A stretch of 64,000 nt of DNA from Asterias rubens (GCF_902459465.1 NC_047083.1:4832523-4896522); one strand, 5' to 3'. Positions 51,301 to 60,226 are shown, counted from the first letter of the stretch. Notes: generated from the letters alone by a model not told the origin. Made by a program: numbers and translations.

Positions 51301-53887
51301 ATGCCTTCATGATGGGGTATGTTAGTATACAGTGATGAAACATCAAAAGTAACCAAAATAGCAGAGTCAGGTATTTGGTGCTTGACCTCATCTAGTTTGT
51401 GGAGAAAGTCTTTGGTATCCTTGATGAAGGAAGGAATACGGCAGACTAAGGGTTTGAGGAAGCTATCAACAAACTCAGAAATGCGCTCTGTGGGGCTACC
51501 ATTCCCAGATACAATAGGTCTCCCCGGGTTATTGGGCTTGTGTATCTTAGGTAGAAGGTAGAACCTTGCTGTACGGGGGTCATGTGGGAGGAGATAGTTA
51601 AATGTATCTTTCTCAATATCATTGGCATTATAAATCTTAACCAGGGTGTCACTGATATCTGATAGAACAGAATTATGATATACCCAGGCAAAGCAGTGAA
51701 TGAACAGAAAACTATTTTACAAAGTAAGATGTATTTACTCTTTTGAAAGAGGGTTAAAACATATTGTGGTTCAATTATTTGTTTTTTCCCCCGCCTTTTG
51801 TTTTCAAGAGCATCATATTTTTCTTTGCTGGATACGAAACCGTAAGCGCTCTTCTGATCTTCGTTACCTACGCGATGGCTACAAACCCAGACATCCAAGA
51901 AAAACTCCATGCAGAAATTGACGACAGCGCCCCCACGCGGGACAGCCTGAACTATGACGTCATCTTCAAGATGGAGTACCTTGATAAGGTGGTCAGTGAA
52001 ACTCTTCGCATGTATCCTCCAGGAGCTGTGTAAGAAGATGTATTTTAAAGACGAATTTACCCTTTAACGTCTTTAAAAAAAAATTAAGTATTACTATTAT
52101 TATAATTATTGTGGGTTTTTTTTTCAAGCTCTAGCTTTTTTGTAAAGATTCTTTGCCAGCTTTAAAAATTAAATCGACATTAAAATGTAGTTTTTCTTCT
52201 CCAGATTTGATCGCTTTTGTAACGAAACCGTTACCTATAATGGTCTCACCATAGAAAAGGGAGTTACCATCATGGTAAGCGTCTGGACAATTCATCACAA
52301 CGAGGAGTACTGGCCAAACCCATCCAAGTTCGATCCCGAAAGGTACACAGTAATCCAGTGCGTCCCTTCCTTTCAACCACATCCGCATTTGAATGCTCAC
52401 AAGATATTCCAATAATTATAACAACTGTTACATTTTCGAAACTGCGGCTTGACCTTGTGGTGTTTCCGCCCGATTGAGCCCCGTAATAAAGCACACTTCT
52501 TCTTTTATGGAGCCGGAAGCCATAGCCTTATCTTTAAAAAGTCGGATGAACTAGTGAGCGTTCAAATGCGGACGTGGTTGAAAAGACTGAATTCAGGTAT
52601 TGTATAAACTGATCCACGTTTTTTCCATGTTACTGTACATTACACCACGATTTATTCGGTCCACACTTGACAAAACTCGTTCAGTGTCAAAAATCTTTCA
52701 GGTAAGCTGGGCCTATGATTCACTCATGTCATTATAACAAAATCTCTTGCATTATCTTCATTTCATTTCGTAAATTTCTACGGCCGTGATTGAATAGACT
52801 GATTGTATCTTTTTGCGTTGTTACTGTCCAACTCCAATCTTATTATATTTCTCAATCAAACAGGTTTAGTCCGGAGAACAAAGAGTCCATTCAACCGTGT
52901 ACTTACCTACCGTTTGGTGTTGGACCTCGAAACTGTGCTGGCATGCGGTATGCCTTACTGGTTACCAAAATGGCGGTGCTGCGTGTCATGCAGAACTTCC
53001 GGTTTGAGGTCAGTCCGGAAACTCAGGTAAGTGGTTTTGGTTTTTGGTAATTGATATTATCAGCATTCATTATTGTTATTCGATGCGAGGATCATGGCCA
53101 AGATGGAGGCCGCATAATGATGGTCTATTATAATGTGTGTACAACTTTCCGGGTCATCCTGACCCAGAATGAGTCAGGCCCCTGCAACCTAGACCTGACT
53201 TAAGTCCCAATTCCGTGCTATCGGTCTGCATTCCCCAACCCGTTCCACAGTTTGGTGGCGAGCGCGCACTGCTAAACGGATTATTTGGTTATAGTAGTGT
53301 GATTGGCGCGATATGCTAATTAGGGACCTCTCTCACGAGAACAAGACTTGAATCGGACTTTATCAGGAATCCGGGTCAATTCTGACCAGCTGGAGTTTAC
53401 TGCAGCATAAAGTAGCTGCTCCATTTACCGATAAAATGTTATAAACTTATTGCATGTCGGCACATGTCAGCTACTGCCAGTAGAGGTTAATAATAAAAGA
53501 AGTGTCTTCCAATTTTTTAATCATGTTTTAAAATAAACTGTATACATGAATTGATGTAAATGCCTTTACCCGTATATTTATAATCTCTATTCTCATAACT
53601 ATGTTTTTTGTGTTTGTATTTGATGAATGTCGTCTGTTTATGCTTAATTTATACTTTCTCAAAAATGCGTTTGTGTTTGTGTAGGCCTCGTGAGTTAGCC
53701 CGTTTATAGTTAACTTTGTTAACACTTTGTAAATTTGAATGGTGTCAATTTTTTTTTCAAATAAATTAAAAACCATTATTAATAATAAACATATATCCAA
53801 TCTGTATTCCAGATTCCTCTTCAACTGGGCAAAGTTGGTTTGGCACCAAAGAATCTGTTTGTGCGAATGGTTCCACGAAAGAAGTAA
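36360..53887 (+). CDS. CYP3-like cytochrome P450, complete, 13 exons
   Basis: Exons: 36360-36430, 40628-40721, 41290-41342, 41645-41741, 42258-42374, 42710-42798, 43844-43992, 45040-45176, 46059-46181, 51809-52029, 52205-52342, 52864-53026, 53813-53887. All junctions are GT-AG; 1527 nt, 508 residues, the usual size for this family. The N-terminal ER anchor is VSVTWVLVTGLITLTAW, then LGIPVADYIPIFGNLL. The I helix has FFFAGYETVSALL (oxygen-binding A/G-G-x-E-T), the K helix VSETLRMYPP (ExxR), then FDPER, and the heme loop FGVGPRNCAGMR with the cysteine ligand. Exon-by-exon it is closest to vertebrate CYP3A/thromboxane-synthase type enzymes, which are ER monooxygenases of lipids and xenobiotics; the substrate here is unknown. 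Intron 1 is 4.2 kb and intron 9 is 5.6 kb with the tRNA-like array and an antisense Penelope element. Confidence 0.95.
36462..36866 (-). mobile_element. Family A copy (P450 intron 1)
   Basis: TTTAAAGACACTGGACACTC ... GTCCACTGCCTTTAA. Has an inner direct duplication of GATCTAAACATATGCATACA. A second family A start follows at once (36864-36890). Confidence 0.75.
36900..37930. repeat. Family E related repeats and direct duplication (P450 intron 1)
   Basis: Scattered pieces of the GTGCGTTCGTTTAGCTTCCC / GGGGCTCACCCGGTCAGC family (see 43590). Direct duplication of TTGATTAGATTGATAATTAA at about 37144 and 37191. A related piece (CAGGGGCTCACCCGAG, AGCTAAACAAACGCACCC) continues at 38095-38175. No exon recognised. 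Confidence 0.5.
37927..38065 (-). repeat. GGTTTGCGGTAAACACCAT element with hairpin end (P450 intron 1)
   Basis: Third version of the GGTTTGCGGTAACACCAT element. On the reverse strand (38050-38006) it reads CCAGAAGACGATCAGAGCAT then ACTGACGGAAACGTCGAG, the same stem/GAAACGTC plan as 26283 but with CAGAAGA instead of CTGAAGA. Confidence 0.5.
38300..38610. repeat. Dispersed repeat shared with 30055-30330 (P450 intron 1)
   Basis: Shares CATTCCTATTGGTCGAGAGC, GTGCCACATCACGCGATACG and CTTATAAGGAGTTG with 30055-30330. Confidence 0.65.
38737..38983. repeat. Family D fold-back repeat (P450 intron 1)
   Basis: GGGGCCAATTTCATAGAGCT ... AGCTCTATGGAATTGGGCCC. Followed by the 60-bp segment shared with the window's left edge (46-105). 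Confidence 0.75.
39463..39755 (-). mobile_element. Family A, diverged partial copy (P450 intron 1)
   Basis: AAAGGCACGGGATATGCATT start, AGTCATCGAAGTTGCAAGAG and CTTTCAGATGCCTAAAAAGG inner words; truncated. Confidence 0.5.
39861..40255 (+). mobile_element. Family A copy (P450 intron 1)
   Basis: TTGAAAGGCAGTGGACACTA ... GTCCACTGCCTTTAAAC. An 18-bp G run follows at about 40299-40315. Confidence 0.8.
40788..40980 (+). mobile_element. Family A, short internally deleted copy (P450 intron 2)
   Basis: GAGGCAGTTGTGGACACAGT ... AAAAGTGTCCAGTGGC; both ends kept, most of the middle lost. Confidence 0.65.
41842..41978. repeat. Short fold-back element (P450 intron 4)
   Basis: GGCAGCAGACTTACCGGGTAAAT on the left (first 20: GGCAGCAGACTTACCGGGTA) mirrored by ATTTACCCGGTATGTCTGCT on the right, with GGAGACTTTC / GGAAAGTCTCC outside. 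A single arm occurs at 27936-28010. Confidence 0.65.
42047..42232 (-). mobile_element. Family A fragment (P450 intron 4)
   Basis: Right half only: TGAGGTCTCGAAATCGAATT ... GTGTCCAATTCCTTTAAATG, ending 26 bp before the exon 5 acceptor. Confidence 0.7.
42899..43092 (-). repeat. tRNA-derived SINE (P450 intron 6)
   Basis: Reverse strand head: CTCGTTAGTCTAGTTGGTAA (A box) and GGTCGTGGGTTCGAATCCCA (B box), then body CACAGAACTCGGGAAAGTAC ... ACATCGGTGTATGGGTAAAA. It is the uninterrupted homologue of 4503-4850. Confidence 0.75.
43590..43742. repeat. Family E palindrome (P450 intron 6)
   Basis: GGTGCGTTCGTTTAGCTTCC ... GGAAACTAAACGAACGCACC; inner arms GGGTCGACCCCGG/CCGGGGTCGACCC and CAGGACGAACGTG/CACGTTCGTCCTG. 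Ends about 100 bp before the exon 7 acceptor. Confidence 0.85.
44195..44930 (-). mobile_element. Family A copy split by palindromic DNA (P450 intron 7)
   Basis: Left part 44195-44295 (CAGAGGGAGCAGTGTCTTAC...ACAATGTTTTATA) and right part 44835-44930 (CTATCAACCTCTCCCCGTTA ... GTCCACTGCCTTTAATTAG) are adjacent in the family consensus but here separated by about 540 bp. Confidence 0.7.
44296..44834. repeat. Two adjacent fold-backs inserted in family A (P450 intron 7)
   Basis: The first runs from ATTATAACACCCCTTG to GGGGTGTTATAAAAC (about 44292-44673) with inner CGCTAGTCCGAAGACTAGC words. The second, about 44671-44840, has ATAGAACGCTCCGGGGATCA mirrored around a CTCGGCTTCGCCTC centre near 44755. 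Confidence 0.7.
44932..44985 (+). repeat. Retroelement-terminus-like hairpin (P450 intron 7)
   Basis: CCTCCGAGAAAGACTCTGCA, GGGGTCGAAACATTATGCCA; relative of 10029-10080. It lies 55 bp before the exon 8 acceptor. Confidence 0.4.
45263..45589 (+). mobile_element. Family A, diverged copy (P450 intron 8)
   Basis: TTAAAGGGAAGGTACACGTT ... GTGTACAGTGCCTTTAA; TTAA at both ends. Confidence 0.7.
45698..45996. repeat. Family D fold-back with inner tandem duplication (P450 intron 8)
   Basis: CAGGGCCAATTTCATTGAGC occurs at 45699 and again at 45822, and the complement GGCTCTATGAAATTGAGCTC closes the repeat at the right. Confidence 0.65.
46213..46462 (-). mobile_element. Family A, shortened copy (P450 intron 9)
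   Basis: TTTAAAGGAACTGGGTCACC ... GTCCAGTGTCTTTAAC. Starts 31 bp after the exon 9 donor. Confidence 0.7.
46508..46677 (-). mobile_element. Penelope-like terminal segment, left of the tRNA-like array
   Basis: Matches the 49403-49620 terminal segment in the same orientation, but the stretch with the hammerhead-like hairpin is absent: AATGAATA joins straight to AGTACAAACAAATACATATC. It stops at GTGGCGAGGACAAA and passes into TA repeats. Confidence 0.8.
46678..46700. repeat. TA-rich stretch, left border of the array
   Basis: (TA)n-like sequence between the Penelope segment and the array. Confidence 0.85.
46960..47032 (+). tRNA. tRNA-like sequence 1, anticodon position GTT
   Basis: 73 nt fold as a cloverleaf: acceptor GGCTAGA/TCTAGTC 7 bp (one G-T) with A73, D stem GCTC/GAGC, anticodon stem CCGGC/ACCGG (closing C-A mismatch), loop ACGTTAA, T loop TTCAAAT. 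GTT at 34-36 reads as Asn, but overall it looks more like tRNA-Lys. Position 33 is C, not the near-universal T, and the T stem GTTGG/CCCGC has one mismatch. A and B boxes (TAGCTCAGTTGG, GGTTCAAATCC) are good for RNA polymerase III. More likely tRNA-derived than a working tRNA. Confidence 0.5.
47277..47349 (+). tRNA. tRNA-like sequence 2
   Basis: Same 73 nt as copy 1; unit spacer has the ACCGGG deletion. Confidence 0.5.
47595..47667 (+). tRNA. tRNA-like sequence 3
   Basis: Same 73 nt as copy 1; full-length unit. Confidence 0.5.
47912..47984 (+). tRNA. tRNA-like sequence 4
   Basis: Same 73 nt as copy 1; unit spacer has the ACCGGG deletion. Confidence 0.5.
48230..48302 (+). tRNA. tRNA-like sequence 5
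   Basis: Same 73 nt as copy 1; full-length unit. Confidence 0.5.
48548..48620 (+). tRNA. tRNA-like sequence 6, D-arm variant
   Basis: As copy 1 except the D arm reads TTGGTGAAGC instead of TTGGTAGAGC, which breaks the GCTC/GAGC stem. The only copy that differs inside the cloverleaf. Confidence 0.45.
48866..48938 (+). tRNA. tRNA-like sequence 7
   Basis: Same 73 nt as copy 1; full-length unit. Confidence 0.5.
49184..49256 (+). tRNA. tRNA-like sequence 8
   Basis: Same 73 nt as copy 1; followed by a truncated spacer. Confidence 0.5.
49332..49402. repeat. TA-rich microsatellite, right border of the array
   Basis: ATATATAATATATAATATAT-type repeat between the array and the end of the Penelope-like element. 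Confidence 0.9.
49403..51690 (-). mobile_element. Penelope-like retroelement, 5' truncated
   Basis: Reverse strand: open reverse transcriptase/GIY-YIG frame (to 49968), then a terminal segment (49830-49403) that also exists alone at 13331-13780 and 46508-46677. The terminal segment carries a hammerhead-like hairpin. The upstream limit is near 51660-51700, where P450 intron sequence resumes. Antisense to the P450 within its intron 9. Confidence 0.85.
49414..49457 (-). ncRNA. Hammerhead-like hairpin at the Penelope element end, candidate
   Basis: Reverse strand: ATGCCT, CTGAAGA, one extra A, stem GGTCC/GGATC with loop GGATT, GAAA, GCTA, then AGGCCAT pairing with ATGCCT (one bulge). AGCT at the stem III position is self-complementary, as in dimeric minimal hammerheads of this element class. 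The extra base after CUGANGA departs from the standard core. Same hairpin at 13342-13385. Confidence 0.4.
49968..51716 (-). CDS. Penelope-like reverse transcriptase with C-terminal GIY-YIG endonuclease, N-terminally truncated
   Basis: Open frame from a stop near 51717 to 49968 on the minus strand; element sequence is clear from about 51670, so about 565 residues remain of a usual 700-850. Order: FYLLPKIHKPNNPGRPIVSG, FDVSSLYTNIPHHEG (catalytic Asp of motif A), GTAMGTKMAPSYANLFM, WWRFFDDIFSIW (DD of motif C), VNFLDVTIT. Then a cysteine cluster CHKCTRSKCKTC and the GIY-YIG-type nuclease with VVYVISC and LQYVGET. Such enzymes copy element RNA at a nicked target. There is no stop or frameshift in the remaining part, which points to recent insertion. 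No start codon is preserved; in-frame Met/Leu codons inside are not real starts. Confidence 0.85.
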   Translation of the reverse strand, partial: NSFLFIHCFAWVYHNSVLSDISDTLVKIYNANDIEKDTFNYLLPHDPRTARFYLLPKIHKPNNPGRPIVSGNGSPTERISEFVDSFLKPLVCRIPSFIKDTKDFLHKLDEVKHQIPDSAILVTFDVSSLYTNIPHHEGMSACVSALNASNQSRPSVSHIKELMSHILMKNNFTFSDRHFLQVQGTAMGTKMAPSYANLFMSQLEDRLLSSAPNRPLVWWRFFDDIFSIWCGDQDSLDEFIAHINSFHPTIKFTTEQSLTSVNFLDVTITKSPNGLVTDVYSKPTDTHQYLLSNSCHPSHCKKAIAYSQALRIRRICSTDTLYKRRSSELRKHLVSRGHSERRVQLAINRALNVPRHTLLTNTGAKKPPTNRVALVTTFHPKLPKLPSILNNNMPILHSSSRLHSAITEVPMVAFRRPKNLGDILVRAKLPPGTVQTQPPTDILGCHKCTRSKCKTCLHIKPSLKVKSHTTGSSYNIKTDSECSTSNVVYVISCKRCGLQYVGETKTKLSLRFANHVSSIKTKKPYPVSIHFNSPNHSVIDVELLVIEACNGDDTHRKNRESHWIHQLKTVKPFGLNINTGVK

Positions 53888-54160
53888 CTACACCAGTTTA
53901 TATAGTCAGCGAAGGAAATGTTTGCGTTTCTTTATGCAAGGAGTGGTCTGTACGCTAATCGAACGGTCACTCACTGTCTCGTGGTGACGTTATGCACCTC
54001 GGGCCAGCCCCAAGTGACCCGTTCAACAAGCAGGGCACTTGGGGTTGACCTGGGTGAGCCCCTGGAATGACGTCAAATATAACAATTATTATGGGATGTA
54101 TTCAGTACATAGACATGTTTAACATTAAAAGCGCATAATGTATACAACATTAGTTTAATG

Positions 54161-54469
54161 TTAAAGACACTGTACACTATTGGTAATTGTCAAAGACGTG
54201 TCTTCACAGTTGATGTATCTCAACATATGCATAAAATAACAAACCTGTGAAAATTTGAGCTCAATCGGTCATCGAAGTTGCGAGGTAATAATGAAAGAAA
54301 AACACTCACCCTTGTCACACAAAGGTGGGTGATTTCAGATGCTTGATTTCGAGACCTCAAATTCTAAATCTGAGGTCTCGAAATCAAATCCGCGGAAAAT
54401 TACCTCTTTCTCGTTACCAAGTAAGGTTTCATGCTAATAATTATTTTGAGTAGCTACCACTGCCTTTAA
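54161..54469 (-). mobile_element. Family A copy, internally shortened
   Basis: TTAAAGACACTGTACACTAT ... CTACCACTGCCTTTAA; lacks the CAGAGGGAGCCG segment. Confidence 0.75.
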
Positions 54470-54583
54470 AGAAATCACATCAACTGTCAAAGTGATCTTC
54501 ACGTCATTATTGACATTTTGAATGTTTTCTCACTCCCGATGCTTGTTATTTATTAACTACGTTGTCGTATTATGATCCAAACA

Positions 54584-54641
54584 GGAATTTTTCTCGAACT
54601 TTTGCCGATTTTGAGAACAAGTATGGCAAAGTTTACGGGTA
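54584..54641 (+). pseudogene. Orphan copy of CYP3-like P450 exon 3
   Basis: Between an AACAG acceptor and a GG|GTAAGT donor it encodes NFSRTFADFENKYGKVYG, closely like exon 3 of the upstream P450 (GFHQTFADFAKKYGKVFG). No other exon of a second P450 was found on either side within the window, so it is a relic of a tandem duplicate or a translocated exon. Confidence 0.75.
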
Positions 54642-54731
54642 AGTCAAACTAAAACATAGTTATGAAAGAGTCTAATGCTGACTATTGTGTTGCATATTTC
54701 TTGAACTGCCCACTATGTTTCGTAATGAAAA

Positions 54732-55120
54732 TTAAAGGCAGTGGACACTATTGGTAATTACTCAAAATAATTATTAGCGTAAAACCTTACTTTGTAACGA
54801 GTAATGGGGAGAGGTTGGTGGTACAGAACATTGTGAGAAACAGCTCCCTCTGAAGTGGAGTAGTTTTCGAGAAAGAAGTAATTTTCCACGAATTTGATTT
54901 CGAGACCTCAAGTTTACTATTTTGAGGTCTCGAAATCAAGCATCTGAAAGCACACAACTTCGTGCGACAAGGGTGATTTTTTCTTTTATTAGTTATCTCG
55001 CAACTCCGACGACCAATCGAGCTCAAATTGTTACAGGGTTGTTATGTTATGCATATGTTGAAATACAGCAAGTAAGAAGACTGGTCTTTGACAATTACCA
55101 ATAGTGTCCACTGGCTTTAA
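54732..55120 (+). mobile_element. Family A TTAA-type MITE copy
   Basis: TTAAAGGCAGTGGACACTAT ... GTGTCCACTGGCTTTAAATC, TTAA at both ends. Confidence 0.85.
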
Positions 55121-55855
55121 ATCCCAAATTTCCAATTCTAAAAAAAAATAAAGGTTTTTGTTCCGTTTTCTTCGTCAACGTGCATCTAATTTGCCTTCTA
55201 TAGATTGAATCTCAGAGCATCTACAATGCATTTTTCCCCTTGCCCTTAGGTGAGTCACAGACCCCATTTCGTGAAGGCTTTGCGCTCTTTCGGTCGCACA
55301 ATTCACCGTGGACGAATTTTGCCCATCTGGGTCACGAGAGAATAGTTAAAAACCGGTTACAAATTTTGCATTTTATCGATGCCAAAATAAAAATTAATAA
55401 AACGCTCACTGAGCGATAAACTCCAAACGCGAAGTTAGATTATTTATTTCTCATCAAGTATGACAATTCAGACAGAAATATTTCAAGGGATGTTTTCAAC
55501 GATTTATACCGTGTAAGTTTTATGTAAATGTGTTAGCTTTACGATGTTTGTTTCTTACCAATTCTGTAACGTTCCTTTAACACATTGTAAAGAACTAGCC
55601 TGGCGCGAATATGCACACCTTAATCTAAAGGAATTGTTGTGACATAACAAATAAAAAAAAATTAAAAAAGTAGTTGAAAGCAATGACTGTTGAGATGATC
55701 GCAAAGTCCGAGTAGGTGATTAATGGTGAACAAGTTTAGATAAATTAGCAGGAGATTGACATGTTTGAACTTTGAAAGTAAATTTAATAGACTGTACGAA
55801 CTTATGTCGGGGTGTGTTTGTAGTGAGGGCCATCAAATAGTTGTAATGTGTGCAC

Positions 55856-56214
55856 TTAAAGCGATTGGACCCTTTCGGTACAGGAAGAAAAAAAAAAAGT
55901 TCACAGATTTACAAATAACTTACAGGGTTTACAGAAGGTAGTGTTAAAGACTTCTCTTGAAATATTATTCCATGAAATGCTTTACTTTTTGAGAAAACAG
56001 TAAAACAATGTCAATTCTCGTTAACGAGAATTACGGATTTATTTTAAACACATGTCATGACACGGCGAAATGCGCGGATACAAGGGTGGGTTTTCCCGTT
56101 GTTTTCTCCCGACTCCGATGACCGATTAAGCCCAAATTTTCACAGGTTTGTTTGATATAGAAGTTGGGATTGCCTTGGACAATACTGTTTACCGAAACGG
56201 TCCAATGGCTTTAA
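55856..56214. mobile_element. Family C TTAA-flanked fold-back element
   Basis: TTAAAGCGATTGGACCCTTT ... CGGTCCAATGGCTTTAA; inverted relative to the copy at 15731. Its right TTAA is shared with the next element. Confidence 0.8.
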
Positions 56215-56583
56215 AGGCGGTGGTAATTGCTCCAAATAATTATTAGCACAAAACCTTACTTGGTGACGAGTAATGGGGAGAGGTTGATGGTATAAATTAT
56301 TGTTGGAAACAGTTCCCTTTGAAGTGACATAGTTTTCGAGAATGAAGTGATTTTCCACGAGTTTGATTTCGAGACTGTATAATTATTTTGAGGTCTCGAA
56401 ATCAACCATCTAAACGCACACAACTTCGTGTGACAAGGGTGTTTTTTCTTTCATTTATCTCGCAACTTCGACGACCAATTAAGCTCAAATTTTCACATGT
56501 TTGTTATTTTATGCATAATGTTGAGGTACACTAAGTGAGAAGACTGGTCTTTGACAATGACCATAAGTGTCCAGCGTCTTTAA
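56211..56583 (+). mobile_element. Family A copy abutting family C
   Basis: TTAAAGGCGGTGGTAATTGC ... GTGTCCAGCGTCTTTAAC. A few bases of the left arm are missing. Confidence 0.75.
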
Positions 56584-57075
56584 CATTATTGATTAACTTA
56601 CCTTTTGTTTATCAATAAACTTGTTTATCAATAAACACGAGTTGAGACATGTTTAAGAGAGGATTTATCTTAAGTGCCTATGCGAGTAAGTACGTCATCT
56701 AGCCTATACGTCTAAATAGAATACAACAGATAGTTTATCAGAGACTCAAAGTCGATATTTGAACACGAAAATATTATTTAAACTGTTACATGCGTGAGAA
56801 ATATTCTGTCACTGCGTGTGTACATAAGTGTGAATTGTTTTGTTGTTGACCTCACCCATTACAAACTGTACACTTTAAACATACAGACAACTAGACTCGA
56901 TTCAAGTCCCGTTCTCGTGAGAGAGGCTACAATCCCAGCCAAAATGCTTTGGCCACCCATTCATAACGTTATATAAAACAATTCCCTGTCCATTTCCCAA
57001 TGAGAATAAAAAGTTTGTCACCGCCCCGCTCAATGTTGACTGTAACGCAGAAGACGATTGGCAATTGAACCAACA

Positions 57076-57464
57076 TTAAAGGCAGTGGACACTATTGGTA
57101 TTATTACTCAAAATAATTATTAGCATAAAACCTCATTTGGTAACGAGTAATGGGGAGAGGTTGATATTATAAAACATTGTGAGAAACGGCTCCCTCTGAA
57201 GTAACATAGTTTTCGAGAAAGAAGTAATTTTCCACGAATTTGATTTTGAGACCTCAAGTTTAGAACTTGAGGTCTCGAATTCAAGCATCTGAAAGCACAC
57301 AACTTCGTGTGACAAGGGTGTTTTTTTCTTTCATAGTTATCTCGCATATTTGGCGACCAATCGAGCTCAAATTTTCACAGTTTTGTTATTTTATACATAT
57401 TTTGAGATACACCAAGTGAGAAGACTGGTCTTTGACAATTACCAAGAGTGTCCACTGTCTTTAA
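57076..57464 (+). mobile_element. Family A TTAA-type MITE copy
   Basis: TTAAAGGCAGTGGACACTAT ... GTCCACTGTCTTTAAAACG, TTAA at both ends. Confidence 0.85.
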
Positions 57465-58954
57465 AACGGGGCAGGGGGCCAACGAGATATGGCCGGCAGT
57501 TTTAGGTCCCTCCCCTAGGCATATCGCGCCAACTATAGCAAACACGCCGACAGTGCGCGCTCACCTACAAAATGTAGTCCCGTGCGGATCAGGTTTGGGG
57601 GGGGGGGAGCGGAGCATCACAAAACAATAGTTTTCTGGTGATGGCACGGGATTGGGACTTGAGTCAAGTCTAACAGACACTGCGAACCAGGTGCAACATT
57701 TATGAAGATGTACCACTCGGCAAACTGTATTTATTGGTATACAAGATTAAAGATAACAGTCTGTTTTTAAAAAACTCAACGAACACAAAACCAAGCAAAC
57801 ATTTTATCACCACTCCTTGTTAAACCTACAATATGTCAGCCATTTTTGGCTGAACAAAGGTGTTTACTTTTGAGGAGAACAACATATACATTCCAATTTA
57901 CAGTCCTCACCTGCTAACGAAATAGTTTATGTTGGCGTTTTAATACCATTTCGTACAAAAAGAATTCATAAATTCGTTTGTGGCAGCCGAAAACAAAATA
58001 GTAGTCAGTGTGTTCGAGAGTAAACATGTTAGGTGACGCAAATATTCTTAAACTTTACTTCTAACTGAGAGTGAAAATATTGTTACTAATACAAAAGTCT
58101 TTCAAATTATTTGAATAGGTAAATGTATAATCTATAAAATTGTGAAACTTTTTTTTTTTTTTTTATTGTTCGAAAATTGTAATCCTCAGTGTGTGGCTGT
58201 ATAAAACAAAACTATCATGTGAAAGGCATGTTAAACAGCCAATAAGAATGATCTCAAATAATATAGATATATAGATATTACAGTATTCTAACAGCTGCAT
58301 GCCATCCAGGAAACATAACAACAAAAATATAACGAGTCTCTTACCTCACGTTAAACGTGGTAAAAATGGGTTTTCTCCAGAACGCTCCAAGCCCAATTTC
58401 TGTAAAACGTGGGGTCAAACAAACCCTTGCGACAGAAGGAATCGTGACGTCAGTGGCGGCTATTTGGTGTGGAAATGCCAAAGCTGGAGAAATGTGTTCA
58501 AAAACAATAGGGGAAATTCGTCACTGGCGTCCAGGGTCATTATAATAGATAAGCCCTTTTTGACTCTCAGCTGAAAAAGCCGAGCGGCCGGGTGCATTTT
58601 TGACGCGAGATATTTATTACTAAATGCAAATTTTGAGAGTAAAATTGTTATTAACCGGTATCTGCGATGTCTATTTGGCCATAAAAAGCCAATAGTTGAC
58701 ATATTGAGATCATCCTTTATTGGCTCTTTAGGGTGGTCATGTTTTTGTGCAGAGTTGTGTTTGGAAGTGCCCCGTTTTGCATGACCGTCCGACGAGTTCT
58801 TGTGATCATTTTAATTAAAATCACAATGATTTGAAAAACAAATAAATATAAATAGGAATGCCGCGCTTTCCGTTCTTGTTAATCTTTTGGATTTTGCGTG
58901 GCCAAGCCTTTTGCGTCAAGAAACTAATTTTCAGAATGTACTTTTAGTGCGTGT

Positions 58955-59344
58955 TTAAAAGCAGTGGACACTATTGGTAATTACTCAAAATAATTATTAG
59001 CATAAAACCTTACTTGATAACAAGTAATGGGGAGAGGTTGGTAGTATAAAACATTGTGAGAAACGGCTCCCTCTGAAGTGGAGTAGTTTTCGAGAAAGAA
59101 GTAATTTGCCACGAATTTGATTTTCAGACGTCAGATTTAGAATTTGAGGTCTCGAAATCAAGCATCTGAAAGCACACAACTCCGTGTGACAAGGGTGTTT
59201 TTTACTTCATTATTATCTCGCAACTTCGATAACCGATTGAGCTCAAATTTTCACAGGTTGGTTATTTTGTGCATATTATGTTGAGATACAGCAAGTGAAA
59301 AGACTGGTCTTTGACCATTACCAATAGTGTCCCACTGCCTTTAA
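58955..59344 (+). mobile_element. Family A TTAA-type MITE copy
   Basis: TTAAAAGCAGTGGACACTAT ... TCCCACTGCCTTTAATT, TTAA at both ends. Confidence 0.85.
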
Positions 59345-59429
59345 TTATCGAGCGCAAAATAGACTACGTTTCCATAGATATCGCCGACACTCCGGAGCGA
59401 AGAACATTCAATGGATTTACACAAACAAT

Positions 59430-59650
59430 CTCAGAAGCATTACTGGCAGTATCGCTTCTCAGACTGAAAATGTTGGGCACAACCAATTTAATTTGTTTAA
59501 CCTCCTTCGAAGTGAGGAATGCACAATCTATAAGAAGCATAGCTGACAGTATCGCTTCTCAGACTTAAACGTTGGGGCACAACCATCTTAATTTGTTTAA
59601 CCTCCTTCGAAGTGAGGAATGCACAATCTAAGAAGCATGGATGAGAGCAA
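59430..59650 (+). repeat. Two tandem copies of an approximately 110-bp unit
   Basis: ACCTCCTTCGAAGTGAGGAA + TGCACAATCTA and GGCACAACCA(A/T)..TTAATTTG recur at about 59460-59530 and 59570-59640, with CAGTATCGCTTCTCAGACT before each. Confidence 0.75.
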
Positions 59651-59777
59651 CTCTTCTCGGATTCAAACGTTGTGATACACAACATTGTATTTTGTAACCT
59701 ATAATTTAAACTATACTATCGAAAGCTACTATAGGCGTCTAACAAATAGTATGTTTTCTTAAACGTAAACATTCCCT

Positions 59778-60114
59778 TTAAAGACACTGGACACCTTTGG
59801 TAATTACTCAAAATAATTATTAGCATAAAACCTTACTTGCTAATACTTAATTAAAGGGGAGAGGTTGATAGTATCAAACATTCTGAGAAACGGCTCCCTC
59901 TGAAATGATGTAGTTTTTGAGAATTCCACGAATCTGATTTCGAGACCTCAGAATTAGATTTTGAGGTCTCGAAATCAAGCATCTAAAAGCACACAACTTC
60001 GTGTGACAAGGGTGTTTTTTCACAGGTTTATCATTTTCTGCATAATATGTTGAGATACACCAAGTGAGAAGACTGATCTTTGTAACAATTGCCAATAGGG
60101 TCCACTGCCTTTAA
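59778..60114 (+). mobile_element. Family A copy
   Basis: TTTAAAGACACTGGACACCT ... GGTCCACTGCCTTTAAAAC; missing the TTATTATCTCGCAACTTCG part. Confidence 0.8.
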
Positions 60115-60226
60115 AACATCTAATCTACTTCGAGTAAGAAACTCCGAGTAAAATGGTTGGGTGATAGTGCTTTACCGTTTCGTCGCCGTCATCACTACGG
60201 GGAAGCATTATCCATACTGACATTCA

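Larger units (their letters stand above)
53888..60226. other. Intergenic region between P450 and amine oxidase genes
   Basis: Contains family E pieces (53926-54075), family A copies (54161, 54732, 56211, 57076, 58955, 59778), a lone P450-type exon (54584), a family C copy (55856) and a short tandem repeat (59430). 55121-55855 and 57465-58954 show no recognisable gene or repeat beyond homopolymer runs (58150-58163). Confidence 0.6.

Noticed and set aside
51446..51910. 154-codon minus-strand frame overlapping P450 exon 10
   Set aside because: It mixes an off-frame reading of the Penelope reverse transcriptase with antisense P450 exon; the true element frame is the other one.
58299..58702. Overlapping 80-91-codon frames
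   Set aside because: No motif, no codon pattern that favours one frame, opposite-strand overlap.
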